DNA of 64,000 nucleotides from Ehretia macrophylla. Taxonomy: Eukaryota; Streptophyta; Magnoliopsida; Boraginales; Ehretiaceae. The stretch spans positions 25,197,498 to 25,261,497 of the forward strand of contig CM075767.1 of assembly GCA_037974665.1 (NCBI GenBank), read 5' to 3'. Below are positions 12,280-22,750 of this stretch, in pieces. The notes beneath the pieces are model-generated. The model saw only the letters and a list, made by a program, of their open reading frames with translations. It was not told where the DNA came from and ran no database searches. The position numbers and the translations under genes were made by a program. How positions within the stretch are numbered: position 1 is the first letter of the stretch; every line of letters begins with the position of its first letter.

Positions 12280-15200
12280 CCTCATTTTCGGCAATAGGTA
12301 AGTTTTGATGGTTTTCTTCCTTGTCTTTTGGTTTCACACTCATGCACATCTCCTACACAAGCTAACTAAGCTAGGATTTAAGGAAAGTCAAGCCACCACT
12401 CAGCCAAAGCAAGGAAAGAGGACCTTTTGTGTGTTTTCAAGTGCAATCTTGCATTTTCATCCATCAATAGGCTAAGGTAAGGGTTAAACTCTTTTAAAAG
12501 CTTTCAAAACTCACATGCATGCTCTCATATGGCTTTCAAAACTCTTGTATATGTGTGTATATGAGCCTATATGCTCATGCATGGCTTGACAATGGCTAGA
12601 AACTTAAAGATATGTAAACACGTTTTTTTTGGCAGATTACTGACCTTGTAGAATGAAGTGTTTTTGGCCTAATAAACGTTAATAAAAATTCATTAAAATT
12701 AGTAGGTAACTAGATTTGTCAGTTCTGAACATATTTGGAAGAAATAGGCCAAGGCCAATTTTGACTCTAAAACCTCCAAAATGGTCAAATATCGTGATGT
12801 GTCTAAATCTGGAAAACTTGGAAATATGAAGTAGGGTTCTGGCAGCTTTCTAACCTTGTAGAACGAAATAGTTTTGGCCTAGTAAAAAATGTTAAAAATG
12901 TATGAAAATTGGTAGGTCACTATATTTTTCAGTTCTGAACATTTTTGGCAGAAAGAGTCTAAGGCTAATCTTGAGTTTAAAGGCCTCAAAAATGACAAAT
13001 ATCGAGATGTGTATGAATCTAGACAGTTTTGTGTAGTCTCACGGTTTTGGTCATAACTCCTAAGTCTGAACTCCAAATACAGCGAGGTTTGTTCATAGAT
13101 TTAAAGCACTCATTGAGCTTAAATTTGAAATTTGGTTCACTGAATTTGGAGGTTATTTACTTGGCTAAATGAATGAGTAAAAACAGACCATTACAGTAAG
13201 GTTTTTGGCTTGATAATATGCTTTAAATCATGTGGTAACTTCACTTGTGGTATTGAATGCTTGGAATTGTGAAAATTAGAAGTTGTGTGGGCTGTTTTGG
13301 TTGGTTGAGGTTGCTTAATTTGGTTGATGCATGGCTTAGGTTCATTATTTGACGAATTGTTGCTCAATTGCATATGTAAGCACGAAATTGAGGCCCTATT
13401 GCTTATGAATACTTGCTAAGTAATGATCCTATGGTTAAATGTGTTCAATTGAGTGATTAGTAGGTTGTCCAATAATTGCTAAGTATGCTTGAAATGGTTT
13501 AAGTGTTTCTTGTGGTCCTTAGCAAACAAAATCAACACCCGATCATGTTTATTGTAAACCCTAATGGCCACGGAGGTTCCTAAGTTCTAAACTATTCATG
13601 TGTATCTTATAATTGATGTTGAGAAATGTTAATGGACTGCCCGGAATTGTCTTTATAGCCCTAAGCATGATTCTTGATGATTGCATGTTGATAAGTTAAC
13701 TATTCTTGCACCCGGTCTTGGGCAAATTGTCGTAGCATGCTCGTGTGATCCTAATACTTGGTATGTGAACTAAATTGGGTAAAATGACTTATTAGCAAGA
13801 TGTTACTTGGTTGCCCGTTAAATGTTCATATGCCTCTAAGTGTTTTACAAAGTGAATTCACATGTCAAAGCATGCCTCGTATGTTTACTTATCGATATGT
13901 GATCTTATACTTGCTCGGAGGCAACCTACTTTGTTGACCTCCTAATGTGAATTGTTAAAAGACATTCAATGGCTTATTTTGAACATGATTACTTGGCTGC
14001 CCGTGAAAGTTTAATTACTTTCAAATTGATATATGAAATGATTACATGTTCTTATAATGCCTTATGTGTCAATATGTCAAAATGTGATCATATACTTGCT
14101 CGGAGGTAGCCTACCTGTTGACCTCCAAATGTGAAATGTTAAATGGCATAAATATGCATTGCATACAAGGTTGCAACATTTCTTTTTGGCATGATAGCGT
14201 TTCACGCACGTCGGACTGCATTGGGCTTGCCGGTGCTACCGTGACTACCATGGTCCAATTCCCTCTCTCGCTTGGGGGCTAGACTTCCTCGGAGAGTTGG
14301 GTCGTAGGATTTGGTGTACATCCGGAGTACACCCGTTGGAGTGATAAGTGGATGATGGATGGCGGATGCAACAATAGTTATTGGAAATGAACTTGAACGA
14401 CAGGAACTAAGTGTTATGCGGGGCAAAGTGCTACACCCAAAAGTGGTGGGAGCTACCTCTTGAGCCCGTAGGAGCCACCTCTAGAGTCCTGTATGTATCA
14501 AAACGTATCCTTTTTACTATGTGTTTAAGTACTCTCGCTCGGTTCCTAGAGGACCTCGGGGAGGAAAGACGGGTAAATGTGTTCATTTATATTTATGTTA
14601 TGTTATGAACTTACTTATTTTATATGACATGTTTCCAAAGGAGTTTTTATAAGATTAACTGGTAAAGGATTTCAAAAACTTATCACTTGTTTCCCCCCTC
14701 GTTGAGTTCATAAGGACTCACCCTCTTTTTTTGTCACAGGTGAAGCAGATTTGGAACATGTACCCGAAGAAAATGTGTTAGTTGATGAACCTTTGGAACG
14801 ACTATGTGCATTGTGTGCTTTTCGTGAACATGGATGCTATTAGGGATATTGTTTTTTTTGCGGACTCTTTATTTCGTTGATGTAAATGACTCTGTTATAA
14901 TTTGGGTTCTAATTTTGGCTTGTACTATCTATAACTGGACGAACTCTTTATTTGGTTGTTTGCTTTCATTATCTTGAATTGTAGCTATCGTAGACAATTA
15001 AACCACTAGGTGAAAAATCAACTAAGTTAATTCTATCTAATTTTACTTAGGTGCTCATTTGTAAACTAAAGGATAATAGGTACTTGCATGATAGGAAATT
15101 GACAAATAAATGGGACATAATTATCATGTTAGGCTTGATAACCAAACGGGACTTTCAAGATAATTAGTAGGCGTATCGGTTGATGACAAAATAGGAATTT

Positions 15201-15425
15201 TAGTTGGAATCAAATTAAAGATTTGGAATTTTGAGGTATTTAGAAATTAGGTCAAACCAAAGATCCTAATTACAGCCGTTATGCTGCAGGTTTTTCGGAA
15301 AAACTTTTGGAGTTCTAGGCTAACGTTAAGCATTAATCATAGTGAAACAGTTAAGGACGTAAAATAACGATAATGATTAGGTCATACCCTAGTCTAGCCT
15401 TTATAGGTCGGGTTGGGGCGTAACA
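12280..15425 (+). repeat. LTR, right arm of a large inverted repeat
   Basis: This 3.1-kb arm is the reverse complement of 8,259-10,909 and ends GGGTTGGGGCGTAACA at 15,425. It keeps the segment lost from the left arm (about 12,560-13,100). It has a splice-donor-like AGGTAAGT near 12,297 and an acceptor-like CTTTTTTTGTCACAG ending near 14,740. The short open frames in it (for example 14,411-14,608 plus and 13,191-13,373 minus) have mirror copies in the left arm and are not genes. No PBS follows the LTR end. Confidence 0.8.
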
Positions 15426-16214
15426 GGCGTTAAATCACTCTTTCATGCATTTACTCGTCAATCAAAAAACAGACAGCATCTCGTTTGTATTTAGGACTTT
15501 TCCCAATAACCTGTTACATGAACCACATTCAACCTCAACATTGCAATCAACTACTATATCCCTAAGGAGACATTGAAAAATGGCCCAAAATACAATCTAC
15601 AAGGTTACTCAACATAAATATGCCACATAAGTCAAATATGAAGTTAGAAAAATTCAATAAAACATTTTAATATTTGCTCTGGGCTCGGACATGACATTGA
15701 AAAATTAATTTTATGGTTGACAATTTTCCGAATTTTAAATCAAAAACCACAAAAGTATTTAAATTATATAAAGGAATTATAAATTGAATGTAAAATTATA
15801 ATTCTTTTAAAAAAATAAATGATAACCATAAAAAAAACCATAACAAAATTTTTGAAAAAAAATTAAAATATCCAAAATTTGAAAAAAAATAACCTCAAAT
15901 ATTTTAAACATAACACAAATTCAAAAAAAAAGAAAGGATAACCAAAAAAAACAAAAAATTCAGGAAAAAAAATCCGAATATTGAAAAAAAAACTAAATAT
16001 TACTACAAAAAAAAGATATGTTTTAAATATAACACAAATTCAAAAAAAGAAATGATAACCAAAAAAAAATCCGAAAAAATTAATAAATCTGAAAATAAAA
16101 AAAATCTAAATTAATCTATTTAGGCATAATGTATATTTTAACATCTTGATAACATAAGAAAAATTTTAAATATATACATATATCATACATAGGTGTACAT
16201 ACATATACATATAC

Positions 16215-16245
<31 letters not shown>

Positions 16246-16509
16246 TATATATAGATGTATACATAAATAACAAGTTCAATAATTTATTTTTGAGGTGGGG
16301 GAGGGGGGGTGTATAGCTTCGTGGGAGTGGTGGAATTAGCTAGATCTATACATACATATACATACATTTATATATATATATAAATAAATAAATAAATAAA
16401 TTACACCATTACCTCAAACAAAATGGTTGAAAGGGGTCTATAAAGGGGTGGGAAGGTGGGGCGGATGGGGTGGAGGGTTATGAATCTGCTATTAACAACC
16501 CTCTGTTAA
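15426..16509. other. A-rich, low-complexity spacer
   Basis: The first 130 bp resemble a diverged LTR fragment (a CAGACAGCATCTCGTTTGTATTTAGG-like stretch compared with 11,045-11,085). From about 15,700 to 16,130 the plus strand is A-rich with many A6-A9 runs and a partial duplication (15,905-15,965 resembles 16,025-16,070). A (TA)n tract lies at 16,205-16,250 and a G-run at 16,292-16,310. No coding signal was seen. Confidence 0.7.
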
Positions 16510-17290
16510 ATCAAATTTGGGCGACAACCCGGTGAGAACCAAGGCCATCACCCAAATAAAAAATACCCACTAAGTGGGCCTCTTGGCGCCCGTCTCCATT
16601 AGAGACAGGCATAGGCCCCGTCTTCAACATGGAGACGGGCCAACAACCGGTCTCCACAAGAGGCCCACTTGGTGGAGATGGACATAGTTTCCTGTCTCCA
16701 AATTTGAGACGGGCAACAACCCGTCTCCATTCTACTAGAGGCATACTAAATTGGAGACGGACTAGTCCTCCGTCACCAATCTTGGAAACGAGATTCATCT
16801 CCCGTCACTAATCTTGGAGATGGGATTCATCTCCCATCTCCAACTTTGGAGACGAGATTGATCTCCTATTTCCATTAGAGACGGGCTAGGCTCCGGTCTC
16901 CAATACGGAGACAATACATAATTATTATTTCTTAATTTTTAAAAATTAAAAAATTGAAACATATAATTATAAAATATAATAAATTTAATCTTAGTAAATT
17001 TATAAATTTATTAATAAAAAGTATGTATATAAATATAATGTATTATTTTATAAAAAAAATATAAGACATACAATTCTTAAAAAATTATAAATTTATAATT
17101 TACAAAAATATATGAGTGGAAGAAGATTAAATTTCCTATATTACATTAATTAGATGAAAATATAATTTTAATGAAATTGTATGTCGTGATTGGACCACTC
17201 GATAGCTCTTTAGACATAAATTGTATGTCGTGCATTTTTATCTAGTTTGAAGTTGATTTGACAACTTGATGTGGTGATCGTTATAAAACT

Positions 17291-17461
17291 CACGTGCATA
17301 TAGAGAAATTAATGGTCGTAAAGTTAAATGTCAGTAAGAACAAAAAAACATAAATAATTTGGCGAAAATAATTCCAATATGTCATGATACACCAACTATT
17401 GCGCATAAAACGTCTTCATAATTTGACAAATCGTTGAGGTGATCGTATGAAGAGTCACGTG
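17291..17461 (+). promoter_or_regulatory. Duplicated G-box region upstream of the EAR-motif gene
   Basis: Two related segments of about 40 bp, each reading GGTGATCGT...TCACGTG(C/T)ATATAGAG(A/G)AATTAAT, contain a perfect CACGTG at 17,291-17,296 and at 17,456-17,461. They are about 320 and 155 bp upstream of the ATG at 17,612. CACGTG is the core bound by plant bZIP and bHLH factors. A regulatory role is inferred. Confidence 0.5.
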
Positions 17462-17530
17462 TATATAGAGGAATTAATTTGGAGACGAGCCTTGACCAAG
17501 CCATCGCCAAATTTGTGTCACTTTTACTTC

Positions 17531-17538
17531 TATATAAA
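17531..17538 (+). promoter_or_regulatory. TATA box of the EAR-motif gene
   Basis: TATATAAA lies 81 bp before the ATG at 17,612. That leaves room for a transcription start near 17,560-17,570 and a 5' leader of about 45 bases. Confidence 0.6.
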
Positions 17539-17611
17539 GCAAGCATTAATCCGCTTGTTGTCTTCCATCTTTACATAAGCTTAACATCATTGCATCCACA
17601 TTTTATCAACA

Positions 17612-17824
17612 ATGAGTAAGGAAGTACAAGGTCGGTGGGTTACCGTTAAGAAGGAGGAACACACAACAAAAGGTAAAACATCCAAGGCCAGCAGCAGCAG
17701 AGTTGAACGTCGTTTTGATCTGAACGAACCACCAAAGGAAGAGGGTTACATTTCTGCAACTCAACACAAGCAAATGGTTGTGGATCAAATGTATCGCATC
17801 CTTTTGCCAGAGTTCTTCCCGTGA
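17612..17824 (+). CDS. Small EAR-motif (DLNxxP) protein, 70 aa
   Basis: This is a compact candidate gene. A TATA box lies at 17,531, the first ATG after it is at 17,612, the frame ends in TGA at 17,824, and AATAAA follows at 17,973-17,978. The protein is basic in its first half (KKEEHTTKGKTSK, residues 13-25), has a Ser tract (27-29) and then RRFDLNEPP around residues 33-41. DLNEPP fits the DLNxxP form of the plant EAR repression motif, which recruits TOPLESS-type co-repressors. The C-terminus (VVDQMYRILLPEFFP) is hydrophobic. No DNA-binding domain is present, so it would act as an adaptor or microprotein if it is expressed. It lies between CACTA-like sub-terminal repeats, so it may be a captured gene or gene fragment. 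I do not recognise a named family. Confidence 0.55.
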   Translation: MSKEVQGRWVTVKKEEHTTKGKTSKASSSRVERRFDLNEPPKEEGYISATQHKQMVVDQMYRILLPEFFP

Positions 17825-17972
17825 AATTACTTATGTTCGAAAGTGGTAGTTAAGGTTAATAATATGAAATGTATTATCCAATTATGTGTGTTATTTTGTT
17901 AAGTACTTTTGTATGTTGATGTCTCAACTTAACCGTCGGTTAATGTAATCCCTAATTATCGTATGATTATGA

Positions 17973-17978
17973 AATAAA
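17973..17978 (+). terminator. Polyadenylation signal AATAAA
   Basis: AATAAA occurs about 150 bases after the stop at 17,824, within a T-rich 3' region. This is a normal distance for a plant gene. Confidence 0.45.
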
Positions 17979-18504
17979 ATCTTGTTGTGTGCATATTATA
18001 TCCGAAAATTTGTCTCATATTGTAGTTAGTATGTAAAATAACATAGTATTTTATTACTACCTCACGACGTTTGTTAGTACTTCGCGTTAACAATACATGT
18101 TTGAACTGGTACTGCTAATTCAAAATTTGATATGATTTGTTGTTGCTTTGAGATTGAAGGTCATGTTCTTTCAAAAAAACACAGGAAAGTGAACAAATAC
18201 CCTTTATGGTGACGGCATGGTGAGGGAATCTGTCACTATACTGTTACCGCGCCGTCTCCACATCTCCGAATTGGTACAAATGTCACTAAGCCGTCACCAA
18301 TTCGGTGACGGTATGGCTTGGCCATCACTGATTTGGAGACGGCGAAAACTGCCGTCACTGTTGGTGACGGTTTTTTTAGTCTGACACTGTGCCGTCACTG
18401 TGCCTTCATAAAATTGACGTCAACCTTTTCCTTCACCGTGCCATCTCCATATTGGTGACGGTATGGCGACGGTCCGTCGCAGAATTCAGTTTTTTTTTGT
18501 AATG

Positions 18505-20903
18505 GTTCTCCCAACACACTCATACTTCAATCCCAAGGTGAGAAAAATTATTTATTTATTTTTATTTTCAGTTTTACTTGTTTGTTATTATTATTTATTT
18601 ATTTATTTATAGTTTTACTTGTTCATTATTTTATATTTTTGGTATTGCTTGCTTATTACATTTTTGTTTTAATTATTAGTTCTAACTTTAGTTTTTTAAT
18701 AGTGTTGATTGAATGTCGAAAACTTGAGAAGCTTTTGTAATATTGTTAGTTAGGAGAACAAAAACATTCCATGTTAGTTTTTTTTTTTTTTTTTTTGGGA
18801 ATGAAATTCTTGTTGTGCTCAAAACGCTTTACTATGTAAGCAAGTGCTTTATTAAGCGCAAAATCGAAGTGTTGTACTTGAAACTTGTTTGTAGATATTG
18901 GTGTATTGTTTCTTCAAAAGGGTAAGAAAATTTGGTTTTGTTTTGGTGATTTGGCTAGCTAACTAAAATAATTTATGATTAAAATTTGCTACCTTTTGCA
19001 CATTAATGCGCTATAAACTCTTAATTTATTCACTTTGAATAGTGTTTAATGTTATGATAATATATAGAGAGAGACATATTTTATGGCATCGACAATGAAT
19101 TGATTATTCAACAATCTCAAAATATGAAGTCACGCTAAAAATAATTGTAAAAGGTACATCTTATATTAATATAGTTATTTATTTTTCTCTCTTTTATATG
19201 TTATGTCATTATTATATGAGGATAGTCATATCTTGAAAACTCTATATATCCTTTGTTGCTTACATTTTTATAGTTGTAATTATAATGTACATAAATTAAG
19301 TGTTAGTTTATGTATAGATAAGTGTCCTCAAACTTTTGATTACTAGTTGTGCCACTGTAGTGCCTCCCCTAACTGTCGGTACTTGGCCCTGATAGAACCC
19401 ACTTAATTATAAATAAAAAATGCATATTCGTTTAGGTTAAAATTTTAAATTCCAACATTTAATAGATACAAATCTTTGCCATATTCTTCTATATAACAAT
19501 TTTTTTTTCTGGTAAAAAAGGTCCATTGTTTATTCTCACCAGAAGTGTGTCTAATCACTCAACTAATATAGATACAAAATATCGATCGCTTTCAACGTTT
19601 TCAATGCAGATATAATACACATAATGTATTTGTGTTTATGATTGAATTGTTTAAAAGAAACATGAAAGAGTAATGATAAACAAACAAAAAGAACCTAAAA
19701 AAGTTTTCTTGAAAAGATAGGCACGTCGGTATGTTAACTAATTCTCTTAAATTTTCTTTTATACGTTTGACATTTTCCATCATAATATATCACACCACTT
19801 TAGTCCATCCAAAATGATATCAAGACAATTCATTTTCTTTCTCTATTTCTTTTTTTTTCTTTTTCTTTTTGCAGGGAAGTTGACCATCGTGTTCCACGGA
19901 GGCACACATAATTTTTTAATTTTTAATTTTTGATTTAGAGAAGTCTAAACCGTATAATATATATTTAAAAAAATTTATCTACGGTAATTGATTTTTTAAT
20001 CTCTTACATTTACAACAAAAAACATATCACTAAACAAATGATCTGACGCACATAATTCAGCATGAGGTCCTTTGTCCGCATTCTTGACTTGTCATCTTGA
20101 TTATCTGTAATATCCTCCACTTGTTAGCAGAGTCAAGGATAAAAGTCAACCAAGATCATAGATTCCGAGATATTTCCATAGAGATTTGCATATACACTCC
20201 AGCTTTTGACAAGATGAATCACAGCCCAAATTGACGTTCACCCAAGGATAATTCTATCAAACAGTACTACTGATCTGAGGTCTGATTGTCCTTACTTTTG
20301 ATAAAATTTTATTGGGCGAGTGTTTATTATCTTTTCTTAATTTCTTTATTTATTTGTAAGAAATCTGACATTATTGTGTCAATTTGCATGTATATAGAAG
20401 TTGCAAGGCTTTCTTGAGTTGGTAAAGCATTTACTTTCATTTTCTGAGAGTCTAATGTGAAGCGTCTATAAAAATGCAGTTAGACATTCAGTAAAAATTA
20501 GATAACTCCGTGTGCCAACAAATATCTTATTAAGTAAAAATGATGATAGGATCAAGAGAATAGCACGTTTGCATTGCAGCATTAGGTCACGGATTGACAA
20601 ATCCTCAAGACTCGGGCGCCTAGTTGAGAGGCCTCTAGTTATACGCATTTATATACATATTGTATACTAATATGTAATATTCATGATATAGATAACAATT
20701 ATTTCTGACTTTTTTAAATTAGTTATATTTGACTTATTTATACTTGTCGATACGGTGTGACTAGCCGTGCCCCGATGCCTGCTCCCCACCTCTAAAGACT
20801 AGGCGCTGCGTGACAGTTTGCGCCTCAGCCCGTGTCAATTGGCTCAAGAATCAAGATACATTTGATATGCTTTGATTTTGAGCAGGATGATCAAATAACC
20901 AAG
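18505..20903. other. Intergenic region, no gene seen
   Basis: The region is AT-rich with TTTA/ATTT microsatellite-like runs at 18,545-18,615, a T18 run at 18,779-18,796 and no open frame above 61 codons with gene-like content. Nothing in it can be assigned to a known family. Confidence 0.6.
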
Positions 20904-20913
20904 AATAATATAA

Positions 20914-21337
20914 GGGTAAATAGCACCACAACCCCCTATACTTTAGCAAAAGTGCACACTACCCCCCTGTGGTTTAAAAAGTGCACCGGAACCCCCTATG
21001 GTTTCAAAAGTGTAGCACCACAGCCCCCTCCGTTAAAAAAATCGTTACTTTTAACGGAGAGTGCGTTACACGCGCGTTTGGTGCGATTTTTCATGTTTTT
21101 AGGCTTAAATTATTATTTAATTGGACAAAAATGCCCTTATAATTGAAATAAAAAATAAAAAATTGAAGGGCATTTTAGTCTTTTTATACAATTCAGTTAA
21201 ATTTGTTGACGGAAAATTAGGAAGGGGGTGCGTGTGCACTGTTTGAAAATCATAAGGGGTTCTGGTGCACTTTTTAAACCACAGGGGGGTAATGTGCATT
21301 TTTACTAAACCATAGGGAGTTGTGGTGCTATTTACCC
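20914..21337. mobile_element. MULE-type MITE (424 bp) with 10-bp TSD
   Basis: The termini GGGTAAATAGCACCACAAC and their inverse GTGGTGCTATTTACCC sit inside long inverted arms (about 130 bp each) that mention the same words in reverse order (CCCCCTGTGG..., GTGCACTTTTTAAACC...). The flanks are an exact direct repeat AATAATATAA (20,904-20,913 and 21,338-21,347). A 9-10-bp duplication with long terminal inverted repeats is the signature of Mutator-like elements. The centre has no coding capacity. The open frames at 20,832-21,146 and 21,117-21,470 are by-products of the arms. Confidence 0.88.
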
Positions 21338-21347
21338 AATAATATAA

Positions 21348-21811
21348 TACATGTAAAATTCCGGACCAAAATTCGTATTTATTCCGAATTGAACTAGAAA
21401 CATAAATTTCAGAACAAAATGAAAAAGGCGAATTGCACAAAAAAGAAAAGAAAAATAGACAAATCATCAAAGCGATCGCTGTGCTATACCGCAGAAGCGT
21501 TAATTTATGGACTAACAGTGACGCAGAAACACTAATCCAAGTAATAGAGGGACTAAAACGCCGTTAAATGGCCAAAGAATCAACCAAATATGCATAATCA
21601 GTACATCAATGTTTTGCAAATCTATGGCTGATCAATATTCTCCGAAATTAACTTTATGAACATAAAATGAATACAAAGAACTGAAAGAATGTAAATAATC
21701 AGAAACTAACATATTGCCTACCTAGATAAAGTAGTCAAACAATTAATTGCAAATAACTATGCCAAGCTAGCTAGCCACCTTTCTCTACTTCTTAACCCAG
21801 TTGACACCAAA
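21348..21811. other. 3' flank of the VQ gene
   Basis: This is AT-rich non-coding DNA between the MITE and the VQ stop codon. It contains the VQ 3' untranslated region, whose end could not be fixed. No other gene was seen. Confidence 0.5.
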
Positions 21812-22420
21812 TCAATATTCTGGCAGCATTTTCATGCTCTCCAGAAACGAAGAAAATAAATCATTTGAATTTGGTGTGAAAAGTGGAATATCAGCAAAGT
21901 TAGCATTAGGCATTTTCTGCATAGGAGAGATCATAAATGAATTCCCTTTAACATCATCACTGCCATCACCACATTTCTCATCAGTTATAGCTGAAGATGA
22001 CTCATTATCTTCAAGAGCAACATTCTTCATCATGTTATCCTTGTTCCAAGATTCTAGCACTTGACATTTCTCTTGCGATTCAGCTCGTGAAATTCCATCC
22101 TCGGACCGCGAAAGCCCGGTGAGCTTTTGCACTAAGGCCATGAAATCTCGAGGATGGGTGTGAATGATTTTGGGCGAATGGGTATAGATGATAACAGGCT
22201 GCCTATGCTGAGAATTTGAATTAGGGTTTCGTTGTTTAGCCTCCTGGACTTGGCTGGAAATCATTGTTAAACATGAAGAAGATTGTTTTTGAATGACATG
22301 GGAGCTTTTGTTGATGCTTAATGGAGATGGACGTGGACCATTAACGATCATCCTTTCAGGCTCTACAAATTCTTGAAACATTTTTGCAGGGCTCATGGCT
22401 GCACACACTTTGTTTAACAA
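21812..22420 (-). CDS. VQ motif-containing protein, VQ8/VQ20-like, 202 aa
   Basis: This is a complete intronless reading frame. GPRPSPLSINKSSHVIQK lies at residues 28-45. PVIIYTHSPKIIHTHPRDF (75-93) leads into the VQ motif FMALVQKLTG (93-102), matching FxxxVQxLTG exactly. The C-terminus has IPLFTPNSNDLFSS, also usual in this subgroup. VQ proteins act mainly in the nucleus, where the VQ motif contacts WRKY transcription factors; some are MAP kinase substrates in defence and development. The conserved N-terminal block plus the late FTPNSxDL block points to the VQ8/VQ20/MKS1-like subgroup. The start at 22,420 was chosen as the first ATG after a TATA-like site; Met9 (22,396) is an alternative. 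The length is usual for the family and no damage is visible. This is the best supported host gene in the window. Confidence 0.93.
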   Translation of the reverse strand: MLNKVCAAMSPAKMFQEFVEPERMIVNGPRPSPLSINKSSHVIQKQSSSCLTMISSQVQEAKQRNPNSNSQHRQPVIIYTHSPKIIHTHPRDFMALVQKLTGLSRSEDGISRAESQEKCQVLESWNKDNMMKNVALEDNESSSAITDEKCGDGSDDVKGNSFMISPMQKMPNANFADIPLFTPNSNDLFSSFLESMKMLPEY

Positions 22421-22535
22421 ACAAACCTATATGACCAAAAACTAAGGGAAAATAGATCTTGCTATATATGGGTGATATAGGAACGGTTTGTTATAGAGAA
22501 AGACGGGAGTGGAGATAAGTGAGAAGATTGGATTG

Positions 22536-22544
22536 ATATATAGA
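22536..22544 (-). promoter_or_regulatory. TATA-like box of the VQ gene
   Basis: On the minus strand CTATATATC occurs about 120 bases upstream of the ATG at 22,420. It is the best TATA match in the region, placing a transcription start near 22,505. Confidence 0.45.
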
Positions 22545-22598
22545 TAGGAGTTGGTGGGTGTGGGTGTGTGGGTGTGTGTGTTTTTTTGGTGTGGGGCG

Positions 22599-22742
22599 GG
22601 GAAAACACTTTAAAAAGTCAGACTGACCGGTCAGTCAGGCTTTTTTACTCACAATAAATGGTCCCCACATGTATTTGGTTCCAATGTTTTGTGTGTAAAA
22701 AGCCTGACTGACCGGTCAGTCTGACTTTTTGAAGAGTTTCCC
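22599..22742. mobile_element. hAT-type MITE (144 bp) in the VQ upstream region
   Basis: The terminal inverted repeats begin GGGAAA and continue through AAAAAGTCAGACTGACC on both arms, separated by a loop of about 45 bp. Each arm holds its own palindrome GACTGACCGGTCAGTC. The element is flanked by a perfect 8-bp direct repeat GTGGGGCG (22,591-22,598 and 22,743-22,750), the duplication length of hAT-like transposons. It lies about 180-320 bp upstream of the VQ start codon, so it may affect that promoter. It has no coding capacity. Confidence 0.85.
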
Positions 22743-22750
22743 GTGGGGCG

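Larger units (their letters stand above)
16510..18504. mobile_element. Putative CACTA-like element or remnant
   Basis: Two blocks rich in short inverted sub-repeats flank a central segment. Copies of GGAGACGGGC and its inverse CCGTCTCCAA lie at 16,510-16,915, and copies of TTGGTGACGG and its inverse CCGTCACCAA at 18,190-18,490. Such sub-terminal repeats are typical of CACTA elements. The right end, CATTACAAAAAAAAAC on the minus strand at 18,504, resembles the CACTACAA(G/A)AAAA terminus with one change. No matching left terminus or 3-bp duplication could be found (TACTACAAAAAAAAG at 16,001 is a weak candidate), so the assignment and left boundary are uncertain. Confidence 0.45.

Noticed and set aside
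9077-14608. Short frames at 9,077-9,274, 9,341-9,571, 10,314-10,550, 13,191-13,373, 14,202-14,426 and 14,411-14,608
   Set aside because: They occur as mirror pairs in the two palindrome arms and show no protein family; they are by-products of LTR sequence.
16001-16015. TACTACAAAAAAAAG as left terminus of a CACTA element ending at 18,504
   Set aside because: No matching 3-bp duplication is present and the A-rich surroundings make such a word likely by chance.
20832-21470. 104- and 117-codon frames around 21,100
   Set aside because: Both lie on the inverted arms of the MITE and repeat the same peptide in opposite halves.
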